A DNA stretch of 64,000 nt from Tetrahymena elliotti 4EA (Eukaryota; Ciliophora; Oligohymenophorea; Hymenostomatida; Tetrahymenidae). The DNA is taken from contig JH720385.1 in the NCBI GenBank assembly GCA_000231825.2, forward strand, positions 1 through 64,000, in the 5' to 3' direction. The first letter of the stretch is position 1; every line of letters begins with the position of its first letter. A program made the position numbers and the translations under genes. The notes below the pieces were generated by a model. That model was not told where the DNA came from. It was given only the letters and a program-made list of their open reading frames with translations, and searched no databases. This document shows, piece after piece, positions 43,566 to 55,900 of this stretch.

Positions 43566-45023
43566 ATGAAAGGAATGTAATCAAAAGAAGACTGTCCTTA
43601 TAAATGGATCACTGTATTTGTTTATATTTTAGCAGTCTTAATGCTTTATTACTCTTCTATGGAGTTTAGTACCTTGTACGGAATTTACAAAGAATACTTT
43701 GACATCCCTAATTTTGACTTTCATTTTAATTGCATTCTAAGTCTTTAGTATTTATCCCTTTTTACAATAATCCTTTATATAGGAGCCATCACTGATAAGT
43801 ATGGACCAAGTTTTTGCTTCTTAGTTTTAGCTACAGTAATTATTATTGGATAGATTTTGGTTTGCGTCTCAGTCTACACGAAATATTTTTACCTAATGTA
43901 CTTAGCTAGATGTTTGATTTGCATTGGATGCAGCTCAATTGCTGTATCTAAGGGTGTATACTGCAGAGACTACTTTCAATCAACACACTTAGCGCTTACT
44001 AATTCTATGACTAGCATGAGCTTTACTCTCTCTCAAATGATGAATCTATACTTTGTATGGCTTGTTTATAATCATTTCAATTTACTATTAGTAGAGTTAT
44101 TTGACTTATTTCTGTGCATTCTGGGGTTTATTTTAGTCTATTTTATATATAAAATAGATACCTAAAATAATAAATACTTTAGGCTTTATAATTACAAAAC
44201 AGATTATTAACATATTAATCATGATTCAAGCATAGGCAAATAAAACACAGTCTTGTCTTAAAACTTAGAAGACAATTAATAAGCGAGCAAGACTGATTGC
44301 CATAGTGATATTAAAAATTAACATTTTAGCAATTCAAGCTCAGACACTTATGTCTCTTAATTATAGGTTAATTTTAGTTAACATAAAAAAGAAGAAAAAA
44401 CGATAATAGAAGAATACATTAAAGATTTAAAAGGTTTAAAAAAAAGTTATTGGGTAGGAAATTTAACAATAGGAGTATCATATGTCAGTTTAATGAGTTA
44501 TTTAATGCTAGGCCCTGCAATATGCTAACAGTATATGGGTCTAACACCATAAGAATCAAGCCACTATGTAGCCTTTTTACCAAATATTACCTTAATTATG
44601 CCACTGATGGGAGGAATAATTGACCATTATAAAAGTTGGTTCAACATTTTTTATATTATAAGTCTTCTCGCAATATCTGGGGCTTTACTACTTTTATTCT
44701 AAATCCCTATTGCAGCTTTTTTGGTCATTGGATTAGCCTACTGCTCAAGAACAACAGGCGAGTTTCCTCTTGTATGTTTTCTTTCACAGAAGAAAGTTGC
44801 TGGTAGGGCTTACAGTTTAGCAAGAGCTACATCAAATATGCTACTAAGTATTATGCTTTTCATTAATAGCTTGATAGTTTAATATACCCATTCTTATTTT
44901 TATACAATGATTATACTTCTCTGCACTGGATTACTTGTTTCAATTCTTATAACCATAACAAAATATTTTCATAACTAAGAGGTTAAAGAATAACAAAGCA
45001 ACTAAATTTCAACAAACAGCTGA
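43566..45023 (+). CDS. MFS transporter, MFSD1-like, tandem copy 2
   Basis: A single exon encodes 485 residues, clearly paralogous to the gene at 41161. The conserved parts are the N-terminus (SKEDCPYKWITV), the loop 2-3 signature GAITDKYGPSFCF, the SSIAVSKGVYCRDYF helix, STHLALTNSMTS, GPAICQQYMGLTPQESSHYV and KKVAGRAYSLARATSNMLLS. The central cytoplasmic loop (about residues 200-280) is not conserved with copy 1 and is Ser/Asn-rich. The start could be the first ATG or the fourth codon (43575), which aligns better with copy 1. Codon use is slightly less A/T biased than in copy 1. Function is as for copy 1; the pair probably arose by local duplication. Confidence 0.9.
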
Positions 45024-45387
45024 AAAAAAATTATTTTCCTATTTATATTAATTAAAACAAATATATTAATTAATCTATTATTAACTTAGAAAGTTTTATA
45101 TTATATTTTCATACATGTCTATTTTCTTTAAATTATTATTTCACTCTTCTAAACTTAAATAAATCCTGAATCGTAAAAAATATAATTTGTCTAAAATTAA
45201 GCAGTCTTTTTGTTCAGAAATTTATGAAACTCTCAGCTTTCATAAAAAAATATTACAGTTTTATTTTATGAATAAAGAATGTAGACAGTTTAAATAAGAA
45301 ACATGTAAAATTTGTTATTTTAAATATTAATTTGAAAAGGAAATTTAAAATTGACTGATGAATAGCTAGCTCTTTTATTTATCTTAT

Positions 45388-45530
45388 TTTTGTTTCTGTT
45401 TTTTATTTCTTTTATTTATTTGTTTTTATTTTAATTTATTTGATTTTTTATTTATTTATTTTTTTATTTTTATTTTTTTATTTATTTGATTTTTATTTTT
45501 ATTTTAAATTTAAAGTTTTTATTTTTTAAT
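45388..45530. repeat. T-rich simple-sequence tract (TTTA/TTTATTT)
   Basis: Almost every base is T or A, arranged as repeated TTTATTTA and TTTTTATTT units on the plus strand. It is a low-complexity tract downstream of the second transporter. Confidence 0.8.
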
Positions 45531-45539
45531 TTATCATCA

Positions 45540-45870
45540 TCAATCATCGAGAGGGTAGATTCTCTAAAGGAGTTTTGTGCTCTAAGAATATCTAATTAAA
45601 AAATATTTTTATATATTGTTTTATAAAGCTAAGAGAGAATTTCATAATCGGGGTTTTGGGTTCACGTCCTAGGATGAAAAACTTAATCAGTCGCTCATCG
45701 CATCTTTTGATTGATGTTATGGCAAAATTAGTCTGATTGAAATTCTAATATTATAAATGCTGTAGTAATATTATTTCCAAATTTAGTTGCTAAATAATTG
45801 GAAGTTAGGATAATGAGATCTAAAATGGTAGATTGTTGTGACATTTTAATATTAACTCATTATCCTTGCT
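45540..45870. other. Possible noncoding RNA patch with a stem-loop
   Basis: This 330-base patch has visibly more G and C than its surroundings but no long open frame. It contains GGGTAGATTCTC, a GGGTTTTGGGTTCACGTCC segment and a perfect 11-base inverted repeat: AGGATAATGAG at 45807-45817 pairs with CTCATTATCCT at 45856-45866, with a 38-base loop. No tRNA fold, snRNA or SRP motif could be recognised. It could be an unrecognised ncRNA or a degenerate insertion. Confidence 0.3.
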
Positions 45871-48237
45871 TAAAAACTTATTACGAGCTTTAAAAAATTA
45901 GGTTTTAGATTTTATTATTTATCATTTTTATATTTTATTTTTTCAAATTTTTTTCCCCTTTGATTATGATTTAAATTTTTTTTTCTTTATTAATTTTCTG
46001 AAATTAATTAATTATTAAATTTTCCTTTGTTTGAAATAGTTTGATAAACAAAATTTCTTAAATTAAGTATTCATAAAAAATTTAAATTTTTCCTTTTTTA
46101 TTTTGTTTATTTTTTGAGTAGAAAATATGCTTTTTTTATCATATTTAAAAACATGAAAGATTATTTTCCTCATCAAATCAATGATTAAAAAAAGTGATAA
46201 ATTTTAATATATTTATTTATTTTATAAAACATATTATGTTAAAAATAGTCACTATTTCTTTTTCTTAATATATTTTCGAGAAAAAAATATTTTAAAATGA
46301 ATAAATATTTCAGAATAATTATTTAATTATCTTATATTTTTTTAATGAAACGCATATATTAAACCTATTCACTATTGTAATAATATTAGTTTATTATGAT
46401 TTTGTAGATTTACTTGAAAATACTAATTAATAATTATTTTCTTTAAAATTTGAATGAATTTGAAAAAATTTTTTATTTGTTTTTTTTATTACAATTTAAA
46501 ATAATTTTATAAAAAATAGTATTAAATTATTGAGAAATTTAATTTTGTTAAATGGAAAAATCTTTGGATGGACATTAAAAATTAAGATTAAAAAAATAGT
46601 TTTAATCTAATTAGACAAATAAAAAATTAAAAAATTATAAATTTATCTTTATTGATGTTTAAACACAATTTTTTTAAGTTTTTTATCTTAAATTTAAAAT
46701 AATTATCTTTAAAATTTTATTAAATTTTTTAGAATACAACACAAAGAAAAAACAGTCATTGGAAATAAAATATTAACAAATTTAAAAAAATAATTTTATC
46801 TAAAGAATATTTATTATTTGTATTAAGAATTTGAAAAGTTAGCTTAAAAATTAATAAATATTCATTTGCTTTAACTTTTTATCAAAAGTCTTCAATAATT
46901 TTCTTAAAAATAAAAAGGAATTATTTCTAAGAGAAACTAAATAAAGTCAACAATCTATGCATGCGATATTAAATGATACAATTTATATTTTTAATTAAAA
47001 TTAACAATGAAAATAAAATTATTTTTTTTAAATTTAATACTTAATTTGTTTAGATTTTTGTTATTTAGCTTAATCATAATTAATTTATTTGTTTTTTTGT
47101 CAAGTGTTTTTAGTGGATTATTTAATTAATTAAGAAATTTTGTTTTTTAATGATTTTTAATAATAAAGTTTATTTTGTACAATTATTAATTTTTTTCTTT
47201 TTGTTAATTTTACCGTTAAGGATTTTATTAATTTCTTTTAATTTTTCTTAATTATTTGATATTTTAATAAATAATTTTAACATATAAATTGTAATATTTT
47301 ATAAAGGATTTATTTGTTTTATTGTTGGAAAGAGAGAAAGAGGAAAGTTTTATTGCTATGCTATGTTTATACTAATGTTTTTATAAAAGAAGACTCAACT
47401 GATTATTTGTTTTGTATTTTTGAAAAAGGAAAGATAAGAATTTGTCTATTATTTTTTGCTCGCATTTGCCTAATTTAAACAGAAAGTAGAAGCATTTTAT
47501 GTCTAGATTTTAAGAGATCATTTATTTATACTTATTCTGCATAGATATCCTGAAACAAGATTATCTCAAAAGTATTATTAAAAAATGATTTATGAAGAAA
47601 GAATATCTTTATTGGGTAAAGACTTTTTTTGCTTGTTGCGATTATCCTTTCTTGGGTTTGCTGGGAGATTTAAAAACTGAAAGCGACCTTAAGCTCCTTC
47701 TTTACCTGTTTAATCCTAAGCTAGCTTATTTTAGCTTGGTTTATATTTTGTTTATTTTTTATATTGGAAAATAATTATTTGGAATTAATTGATTATAATA
47801 TAATTTAGCTAACAGAATTAATAAATAGTGTTTTTTTTAATAAGAGTTTCTTAACAAAAAATTGTGCAAATTAATATTTTTCTAATAAATGATTAAATAA
47901 TTGCAAAATGTTAATCTATTAAGTAAAAATATATGGTGAATAAAACACTTCAAAGAAATATTTAAGAGATAGAAAAAATGTATACTAAAAGGATAAAATT
48001 CAATTATTGATTAAGATTATTTACTATCAAAAAAAGAAAGAATCCAAATAAATGATATTTATTTAGTCTCTCTTTTGATAAAAAGAATTAGCTATAATTA
48101 TAGGGAAAGCAAATAAATGAATACAATTGCTATAAGTTAAAAAAAAATTAATTAAATTTATATATTTATAGTAACTCTAAATAATTAATACAAGAAAAAA
48201 CTAAAGTTAATAATAGTATAGCTCCTTCCATTATCAA

Positions 48238-48812
48238 ATGAGATTGCTTTCCCACAACTTACTCTAGTGCAACGTTAAAAACTGCAAGTCAAATAATTTC
48301 CCCTTGAAAATTTAGGTTGATAAATCCAACATTATAAATTGTGAATTCCGTAAGGAACCTCTCGTTAAGCTCATTCCCAAATTAGATTGGAATGCTTTAG
48401 CCATTACTGTCCATAATGTAATTAATATTCTTTCAATTCAATCAATAAAAGCAGATTACTTAGATATAACTTTCATACTTTAAGCCTAAGCATTTTAATA
48501 AAATGTATTTTTATAAATTATAAATAGCTTGCCAAGAATAATGATTTCCCTGAAAAGTTTACTCCTGCCCTCTTAGATGATTTAAAGTTTATGCAAGAAT
48601 TGCACAGAATTTTGATGGAAGTAAAAAATAAATTTGCATTTGAAATCCATAAATTAAATAGCAAATGATGTTTTTAAATTAAATCTAATATTTTTTTAAT
48701 ATCATAAAAGACTCATATTATTGAAGGTGCCTTGATTTGTGAAGGCTGCAATAAAAGATACCCCATTAAAAATGGTATCCCTAACATGATTTTAAATGAT
48801 GAAGAAGTTTGA
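48238..48812 (+). CDS. TRMT112: TRMT112 methyltransferase activator
   Basis: TRMT112 is the small zinc protein that stabilises and activates several methyltransferases acting on tRNA (TRM9/ALKBH8, TRM11), 18S rRNA (BUD23) and the release factor eRF1 (MTQ2). Exons 48238-48417, 48528-48620 and 48711-48812 join in phase to 124 residues, the same size as the human protein. The start MRLLSHNLLQC and the C-terminus IIEGALICEGCNKRYPIKNG, followed by IPNMILNDEE, are diagnostic. Cysteines C11, C16, C101 and C104 form the zinc site in the same positions as in yeast. Introns are 110 and 90 nt. Codon usage is moderately C-rich. The gene stands alone between long intergenic stretches. Confidence 0.95.
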
Positions 48813-49979
48813 AAAGTGAAGAATGGAGTACATACAATAGCAAATATATAATATATTAATGAGCAAGTTCAATTAATTTAACAAGTAAGTTCTGGATAAG
48901 ATAAGATAATCAAACAAGATATGTTTTTAGGAATAGAATTTTAATAGGATATAAGAAAAAAGCTGTTCAATATTATAAATTAAATTACCAGTATTTATTT
49001 ATGTTTCCTATCAAAATGTATATAAGTTTGGATTTATCCTTGTTCCATATTAGAAATTCTTCATCTGTTTTTTATTTAATTTGACTTAAAGATCAGTTAT
49101 TACTTGGGCTAAAATATTTTATCGCTCACTCAATATTAAATTTTACAGTAGGTAAAATAAGCTATTATTTTAAGATAAGTTCATAAAAGTTAATCTATCA
49201 ATCTCAAAGACACTTTAAAGGTAAAAAGAAGGTAGTTAATAGTTAGTTATAGCCTTATTAATTTTCTTTAGTTATTTGAATTATTATATGTCTAAAGTAA
49301 TTAAAAAGTTTTATCATCACTGAAAAAATATTTTTTTGAGGGTTTAATGGTCATTGAATATTTCAATTAATTGTTCAATCCTAGGCTATGCACTTAAACA
49401 CTAGCAGTTATAAGTTTTTGTTTTTATGAAGTATTTTTCTTAGAAAATCAATGATACAGTTACTGCTTTTTAAAAAATGTAAAATTATTTTTAGAAATTG
49501 ACAAGTAATTATCACAAAAAAAATTTAGAATTTAATTAAAAAAAGAGCCATAAATATGTAAAAAAAAGACTATGGAAAAAAGTTAAGCCAACAAACATTC
49601 TCATCACGAATTTATTTCAATGACTTAAAATATTATAAACATATGACATGATGAATTATTAAATTTAAAACCATAAATGAATTAAAAAAGATCTTTAATT
49701 TATTAATATTGTAAACTGTCTTTACTTGATTACATAGATTTTAATTGCTTTCTTAGATGAAAATTATTGAGATCTTTAAATTAGTGAAAATATGAACAAA
49801 TTTTTAAAAATGTTTTCTAAATTTAATGAGCATTAATAAAATCTGAATTTATTTAATGATAAATAATTTTTAGATTGAAATCAAAGCTAAATGAATAATT
49901 TTTATATAAATAAAAAGTACTATTATATATTTATAAAGGATTAAAAGATATTTTTTATTTTTAATTTGTTTATTTATCA
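48813..49979. other. Intergenic region between convergent genes
   Basis: About 1.2 kb between the 3' end of TRMT112 (plus strand) and the 3' end of CFAP46 (minus strand). It is A+T rich and no gene is supported. Confidence 0.6.
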
Positions 49980-52900
49980 TCATGAAAGTCTTATAATAGG
50001 AACACCAACAAAAATAACATTGTCTGTAGCTAATCTTTTTTTAGGAACTTACTTTTCTGTTAATTGATTAGCTTCATCTACAGGCTTATCTTCTTTTTTA
50101 GAAGCATTAGTTGGACCTTTACCTTACTAACCTTTTTTGTTATCTTCTTCTTTCTTAACATCTACTGGGAGACCATTTTTATCAACATATATGATTTGTG
50201 GTTCCTAGAATATTAATAAATATAAATAAGCAAAAAGACAAATAGATAAATTAAAAAATCATTTGATAGCCAATTTGAATTAAGCAAATTTGTTGTTTTA
50301 ATTAGAAATTACCTTAAATTTAGAAAGAGTTGATGAGAAGTAAATTTCTTCATTTAGAGTATTTAAAAATGAGTCAACCATTTAAGGAATTAAGTTAGGT
50401 TCTATTGCCCATTATGTTTAAGCTATAGATGATATACCTAAAATTGTTAAGAGAGCAGAAGAATTTATAAGAGATTCATGTAAAGGAGTTTTTTCTCCTT
50501 CAGGATCAAGTGAAGAATATTTTTCTAAAACTGTTTTTTTAGCATTAATTTTATCAAATATGACAACAGCTTTTGTCTGGCAAATTTCATTCATGTCTAT
50601 CAAAATACGAGGAGTTAAGACATTCATTATACCAGGATTACCATAGAAGAGAAGCATAGAGCCATTTGAGAGATACTTTTACCATTCTCCTATGCTAGCA
50701 ATTCTATTACAAGAAGAAACTCCTTCCCACTTACAATTAGGTAGTAAAGTTTTATTCTTTTCGAAAATTGGATCTATTTCATATTTATTATCAGGCTCAT
50801 CCTTCTTAAATGAATAAGCAATATATTTGAGTTTATCCTTAGCTATTCCGTAACTATTATTGAGGGCAGGTTAAAATCCTTTTGGTATAACAAAATAAAA
50901 ATTAAGTTAAAAATTTGATTTGTTTTAATGAATGAATTTATTTTTCTGCTAACTTACCTATTGATTTGAGCCTTTTTGAGAGTTAAAGTAGAGAGAAATC
51001 TCTAGAGATAGCAGGGACAGACTTAAAAATGGATAGTTATTCAAATGGTAAATTAAAAAGACAAGTATCAAGCAATAAAACAAGAGATTCAATTCCTGTT
51101 TTAGTAGGAGGAAGAGGACTTTCATACTCAGATAGTTCATCTTTATTTGCACCTTTTTTGGGAGCTGCTTTATTATCCTTCTTTGGAGGTGCTGCCTAGG
51201 CTGGTTTAGCTCCTTTAGCTCCTTTTTCTTATTATTATTATAGCAATTATTATTATAGTTCTTATTCAAGTTATGCATCTAACTCAGGTGAGCTGTTAAT
51301 TAAAGGCCCTATTTCATCTGTGAAGAAAGAACAGAATTCTTCTATTTCTTCAAGTATTTATAGATATTCTTCCTCTTATTGATTTACTAGAGTTGTGGAG
51401 TCCTTTTCTTAAATAATAGGAGTCTTAACAAGTGCTGTTTTTATTAAATTATATCTTAATTTTAATTTTTCTATTTTTTGGTGATCTTCAAGCTTCATTT
51501 CTTTTCTTTTTAAATTAACTTCCAATTTTCTATCTTTTCCAATTCTCAAAAAGCCAAAATAAAGGAACCTATTTATATTTAAATAATTTTAATCAAATTA
51601 GTTATAATTTATCATTATATCTTTTTACCTTTTGTCATTAGAAAATTGAAGGATCAAATAAGAAGATCCATTAGGTAACAATTTAGTTATTATTTCAGTG
51701 TAATCTTCAGTCTTAAATATATTATCCCAGATTTTGAAACCCTAAGTAAGAGACTTAAAAGCTTCTTGGTTTAAGTGTCCAGCCTGGTTGTAAACATGTT
51801 TTATCAAACGTTAGTAAGAAACAAACTTGTGTTTTCCTTACATAGCTTACTTAGCCAAATTAACAACAAACTCAGTGTATTAGTAATGCTAATACTTAGC
51901 TAAGAATTCAAAACTCTTATCAGCACCCTAAATAGATTTTTAGTTTAATCTAAATTTATTTAAAACAAATTAAAAATTTACTTAAATGCCCAGGTTTTCA
52001 AGGAATTCCTGGCAGAATTTTTTAACATAAGAAGGAGCATTTTTAGATTTAATTGGATCATCAATTAATTTATATTCATTCATATACAAATTGTTAATTG
52101 TATTTAAACTATCAGAAAGATAATCAATTATGTTTGACTATGATAATATTTATTCATCATATTCTTCTGATTACTCGTTTTATATGATATTTCCGTTCTA
52201 CTAAATATCTGAAGCAAGAATGCCTTATGAAGGATTTTGTAATTATTAATTCTAGTTACCTTCTTTCTTTTCTTAATCCTCTTCAGATTAGTTTATTTGC
52301 CATATTTCTTACATTTAGTTTCTATCATCAGCCTTTTTTATTCAAATCAAAATTAATAAACTATCAAAAACGATTTATTCTTTTTAAATTATCAAGATTT
52401 TCAAAAAAATGTAAAAATAGAAATGGATATTCTATTTAAACATTTTTTTAAAACATAGGAGATCATTTTAAAGATGAATAAATAAGACTAAAGAAATAAA
52501 ACAACCAAGATGGAAGGAAGATGGGGGTTTTCATTATAAAATTACTGGAACAAATTATTCAATTTAAGAGGATTTTTTTATTTTTGATTAATAAAAATTA
52601 AAAAAAAATCTATTTACCAAGAGTCTTTTAGCTCTAGCCCACTCTATGTTAGCAATGATGTAATCATATGAGTCTGTAGGGAACTTGCTTTTAATTGATT
52701 CTAGAATAGAGATAGTCTTTTCGAATGATTCAAATCTTCTTGAGGTAGGTTAGAGTTCTAATTCGATTAACTTGTTTAGTTTGCTTATATATTCTTTTAA
52801 TTTCAAATTCTTATCATCATTTGCTCCCTATGATCTGTCAATCCTTGAAGGATTGCTTATTTGGTGCTTTTCGTTGATAAGATTTTAGATTAATTTATTG

Positions 52901-55900
52901 TCTTCCTCTTCTTCTCTTTAGTAATCTTCATCTCTCTTACGTTTTTTATCTTCATCTTCCTAAGTTACCAAAGCTAAATTGATATCATCATATTTTTTCT
53001 TTATGCCTTTGATTAAACCATATTGGCAGAATGATTGTGCAAGTTGAACTCTATTTTTGCAATGATAGAATGTTAGAGGTGTTTAGGCATTCTCTGATCT
53101 TTTTTCAATCAGAGATGAATATTTGAGAACATTAATCATATGGAAGTCCATTTCAAACAATTATTGTTGCATTTTAGATAACAAACGGAAGGAAACATTG
53201 ACTTCATTCATATCTGAAAGATTCAATTTTTCACACCATGAATAAAGTTTTTCAAAAATATTCAAAAGAATTTTCACCTGTATTAATTTAACACCGCCTT
53301 TTGCAAATTACTCACGAGCAATTTTAAGAGCCTTAAAGGCTTCTTTTTCCATCTCGTCAGAGTACTCTCTTCTCATGAGTTTGAGATAGACCTTTGCAAG
53401 AAGTAGGTATAATGTGCATAATATCTATTCAATTTATAAGACATTTGATGACTGGTTCTATTTATCTTTAGTCCTATATTTTGTTAAATTTTGACTTACT
53501 TACAAATTTTTGAAAAAATTAAAAAAATTGAATACTGTGAAAATACGTCAATCATCCTTTGTAAGAAATTTTTAATGTCCTCATATTTGTTAAGCTTCTT
53601 GAGTGTTTTGAATGTTTCAACTGCGCTCAACTCCCTTTTATTTGTACAAATAAAATTAGTTACATTGTTAATTTGAAAATTCTTGCATTATTTAATGTAA
53701 ATCTGTAATTAAAATTTGCCTTAAAATTTTGCACCAGTATTAAAATCTAAATTAATTTATGCATACAGTATTTTGTTGTTCCTTTAAATTTCCTTAAAAT
53801 ACTCTCACTTAAAATATTTGATATAACCTCATTGGAAATGATAAGAAAAGCAAAATAAATATTTCATTAAAAAACTCTTATTTTTAATTTGGAAAAAGCA
53901 AATCTTTCCATTATTTTAAGGAAAGCCATCAATTTTTTCATAATTTCAAAAAAATGTTTTTTTTATAAAACATGAAACAGTATTTGTTAAGTTTAATTTT
54001 AAAATAAAATGTTTTTTTCTTTTGATCTGGCAAGAAAATTAAAATATGTTTTTTCTTCCAACAAAAAACTCCAATGAAGCCATTTAAAATAATTTTTAAA
54101 AAAGCTATTCAGGATAAAAAATTTGCTACTAGGTTTATGAATAGATTACATTTTATGATGAAAATAAAAAGACTATTTCCTCTATAAATCTCAAATGAAA
54201 AACACCCGATATATTTCAGTTTGGTTTATAGGAAAAAAAATCAAAAATAGTAATCAAATACAAAACATTTAACAGCTTTAGAATGAAAAGACTGCTCGTA
54301 CTTAAATGAGAAAAATTAAATTCTTTTATATTTATTTTCTATAACTTGTAAACCATTTATTTTAAGTCAACCTCATATCAATATCATTATTTTGAGTAAA
54401 AAAACTTTTTTATTTTTTGGTATTTATGAAATATTTTTTGTAGGTACTGTTTCTTCATTTTTTAAAGTATTTATTTTTGTTTTTCAAATTCAAGAATTTG
54501 AAAAGAAACTATTGAAAATTTTTAAATATTGCATAATTGCTTCTATGTAATTTAGTTTTAGGGATAAAAAATCACACTTTTTGTTTCAAAGTTATTTTAG
54601 TTTTTAATTTGACAAGATCGAGAGAAATTAAAAGTTTACTATTAAATCAGCAGAAAATAAGATTGAATAAAAATTAGTAAACTAAATTATTTACCAAACT
54701 GCAATTTCTTTTATGAATTTATGAGATTTCATATGATTTTCTAATGATTCAATATAATCACCCTCAAGATATTGAATAGCACCTATTTTAATTTAAATAC
54801 TTTAAAAAAATTCATAATTACAGGTCTTATTTACCCAAATAAAGGTGAATTTCTCCCATAGATTCTTTTTCTGAAAGTACCTTAGCATGTTTGTATGCCT
54901 CATTTAATAAATCTTTTGCTCTAATAAGGTCTCCGATTTAGAAAAGTTCCTTGGCTAAATCAATCCAAATTTAATAAGGGCTGATTTCCTTAACCAGATT
55001 AGGTTTAGGGATAATTTATTCACTCAAATCAACAGCTTTTTTTGTTGTAGATAGAACCTTTGAGGATTCAGTTTTAGCCAAATAATTTTTCCTTTCATGT
55101 TCAGTTAACTTTAATTTTTACTAATTTACAGCAGGTATTTTTTCAGCTTCACTGTGATAGCCTAATAGATGTAAAAGTTTGACAAATTTCATGTCAAATA
55201 GCATTGCTAAGTGCTAAGATCCAATAATTTCTCTTGCAAAAAATCTATGTTTTATAAAAATAATTTGAGATTCATCAAAGAAAGTAAGAAAAAGAAATAT
55301 TTTGTTCAGAATCAATATTTCTGGTTGGTTCCAGGGTTACAGAAATTATTGAGCGGGAGTGAAAAGAAGAAAAAAAACGAATGTAAATATCTAATAAAAC
55401 TAAGTTTTACCTTTGAAAAACAAGGAGAGGAACATTATGGATGTGAAGGCCAGCTGATTCAAATACATTAATGAGGTAATTAACGTATGTAAATGTTACT
55501 TCTGCCTTTTCAAACAAGAACTTACCCATGAATGAATAATCTTCAGAAGTTTTAGCTTTTTCAATGAATTTAGCTGGAAATTCAAGCTTGATCCAATCTT
55601 CTACATTCTATGGGAATTAATACTTGGGAAGTGCAGCTTCTTGTTATTCTTGCTTAAGTTAATTTGCAGCTGCACCTTACTACTTTTCATTAGGATTTTA
55701 CTGGTTGATATTTGCATAATTTACAGCATTAACTTCAAATTAATTCAGTGTGTTAAATGATATCTCAATTATTTTTATCAAGAAAAGCTTTGCATCTAAA
55801 CAATATTGAACCTATGTTTCTTGCTTTGGACTTACTATTGCTAACATGGCATGTATTCTCATTAATCGTTCAAAATGGGCACAGTTGAGACACTCAGGAT

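Larger units (their letters stand above)
45024..48237. other. Intergenic region with a T-rich tract and less A+T-rich patches
   Basis: About 3.2 kb without a supported gene. It includes a T-rich simple tract (about 45388-45530), a less A+T-rich patch with a stem-loop (45540-45870), long A/T-only sequence (about 45900-47300) and a second patch with overlapping open frames (about 47320-47775). Confidence 0.5.

Noticed and set aside
45650..45680. Possible tRNA T-arm (GGGTTCACGTCC)
   Set aside because: No acceptor, D or anticodon stems could be fitted around it, and the loop lacks the usual T-loop pattern.
50958..51278. Minus-strand frame of 106 codons starting MHNLNKNYNNN
   Set aside because: It lies within CFAP46 exon 16 but in the wrong frame. 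The in-phase frame reads a Gln/Lys/Ala linker followed by the conserved C-terminal block.
52227..52439. Plus-strand frame of 70 codons
   Set aside because: It is antisense to CFAP46 exon 14, whose sense frame is in phase with both neighbours.
55502..55525. Possible 24-nt intron (GTAAGT...GGCAG) in CFAP46
   Set aside because: Its length is a multiple of three and it reads through as sensible coding sequence (GKFLFEKA), so it was kept as exon.
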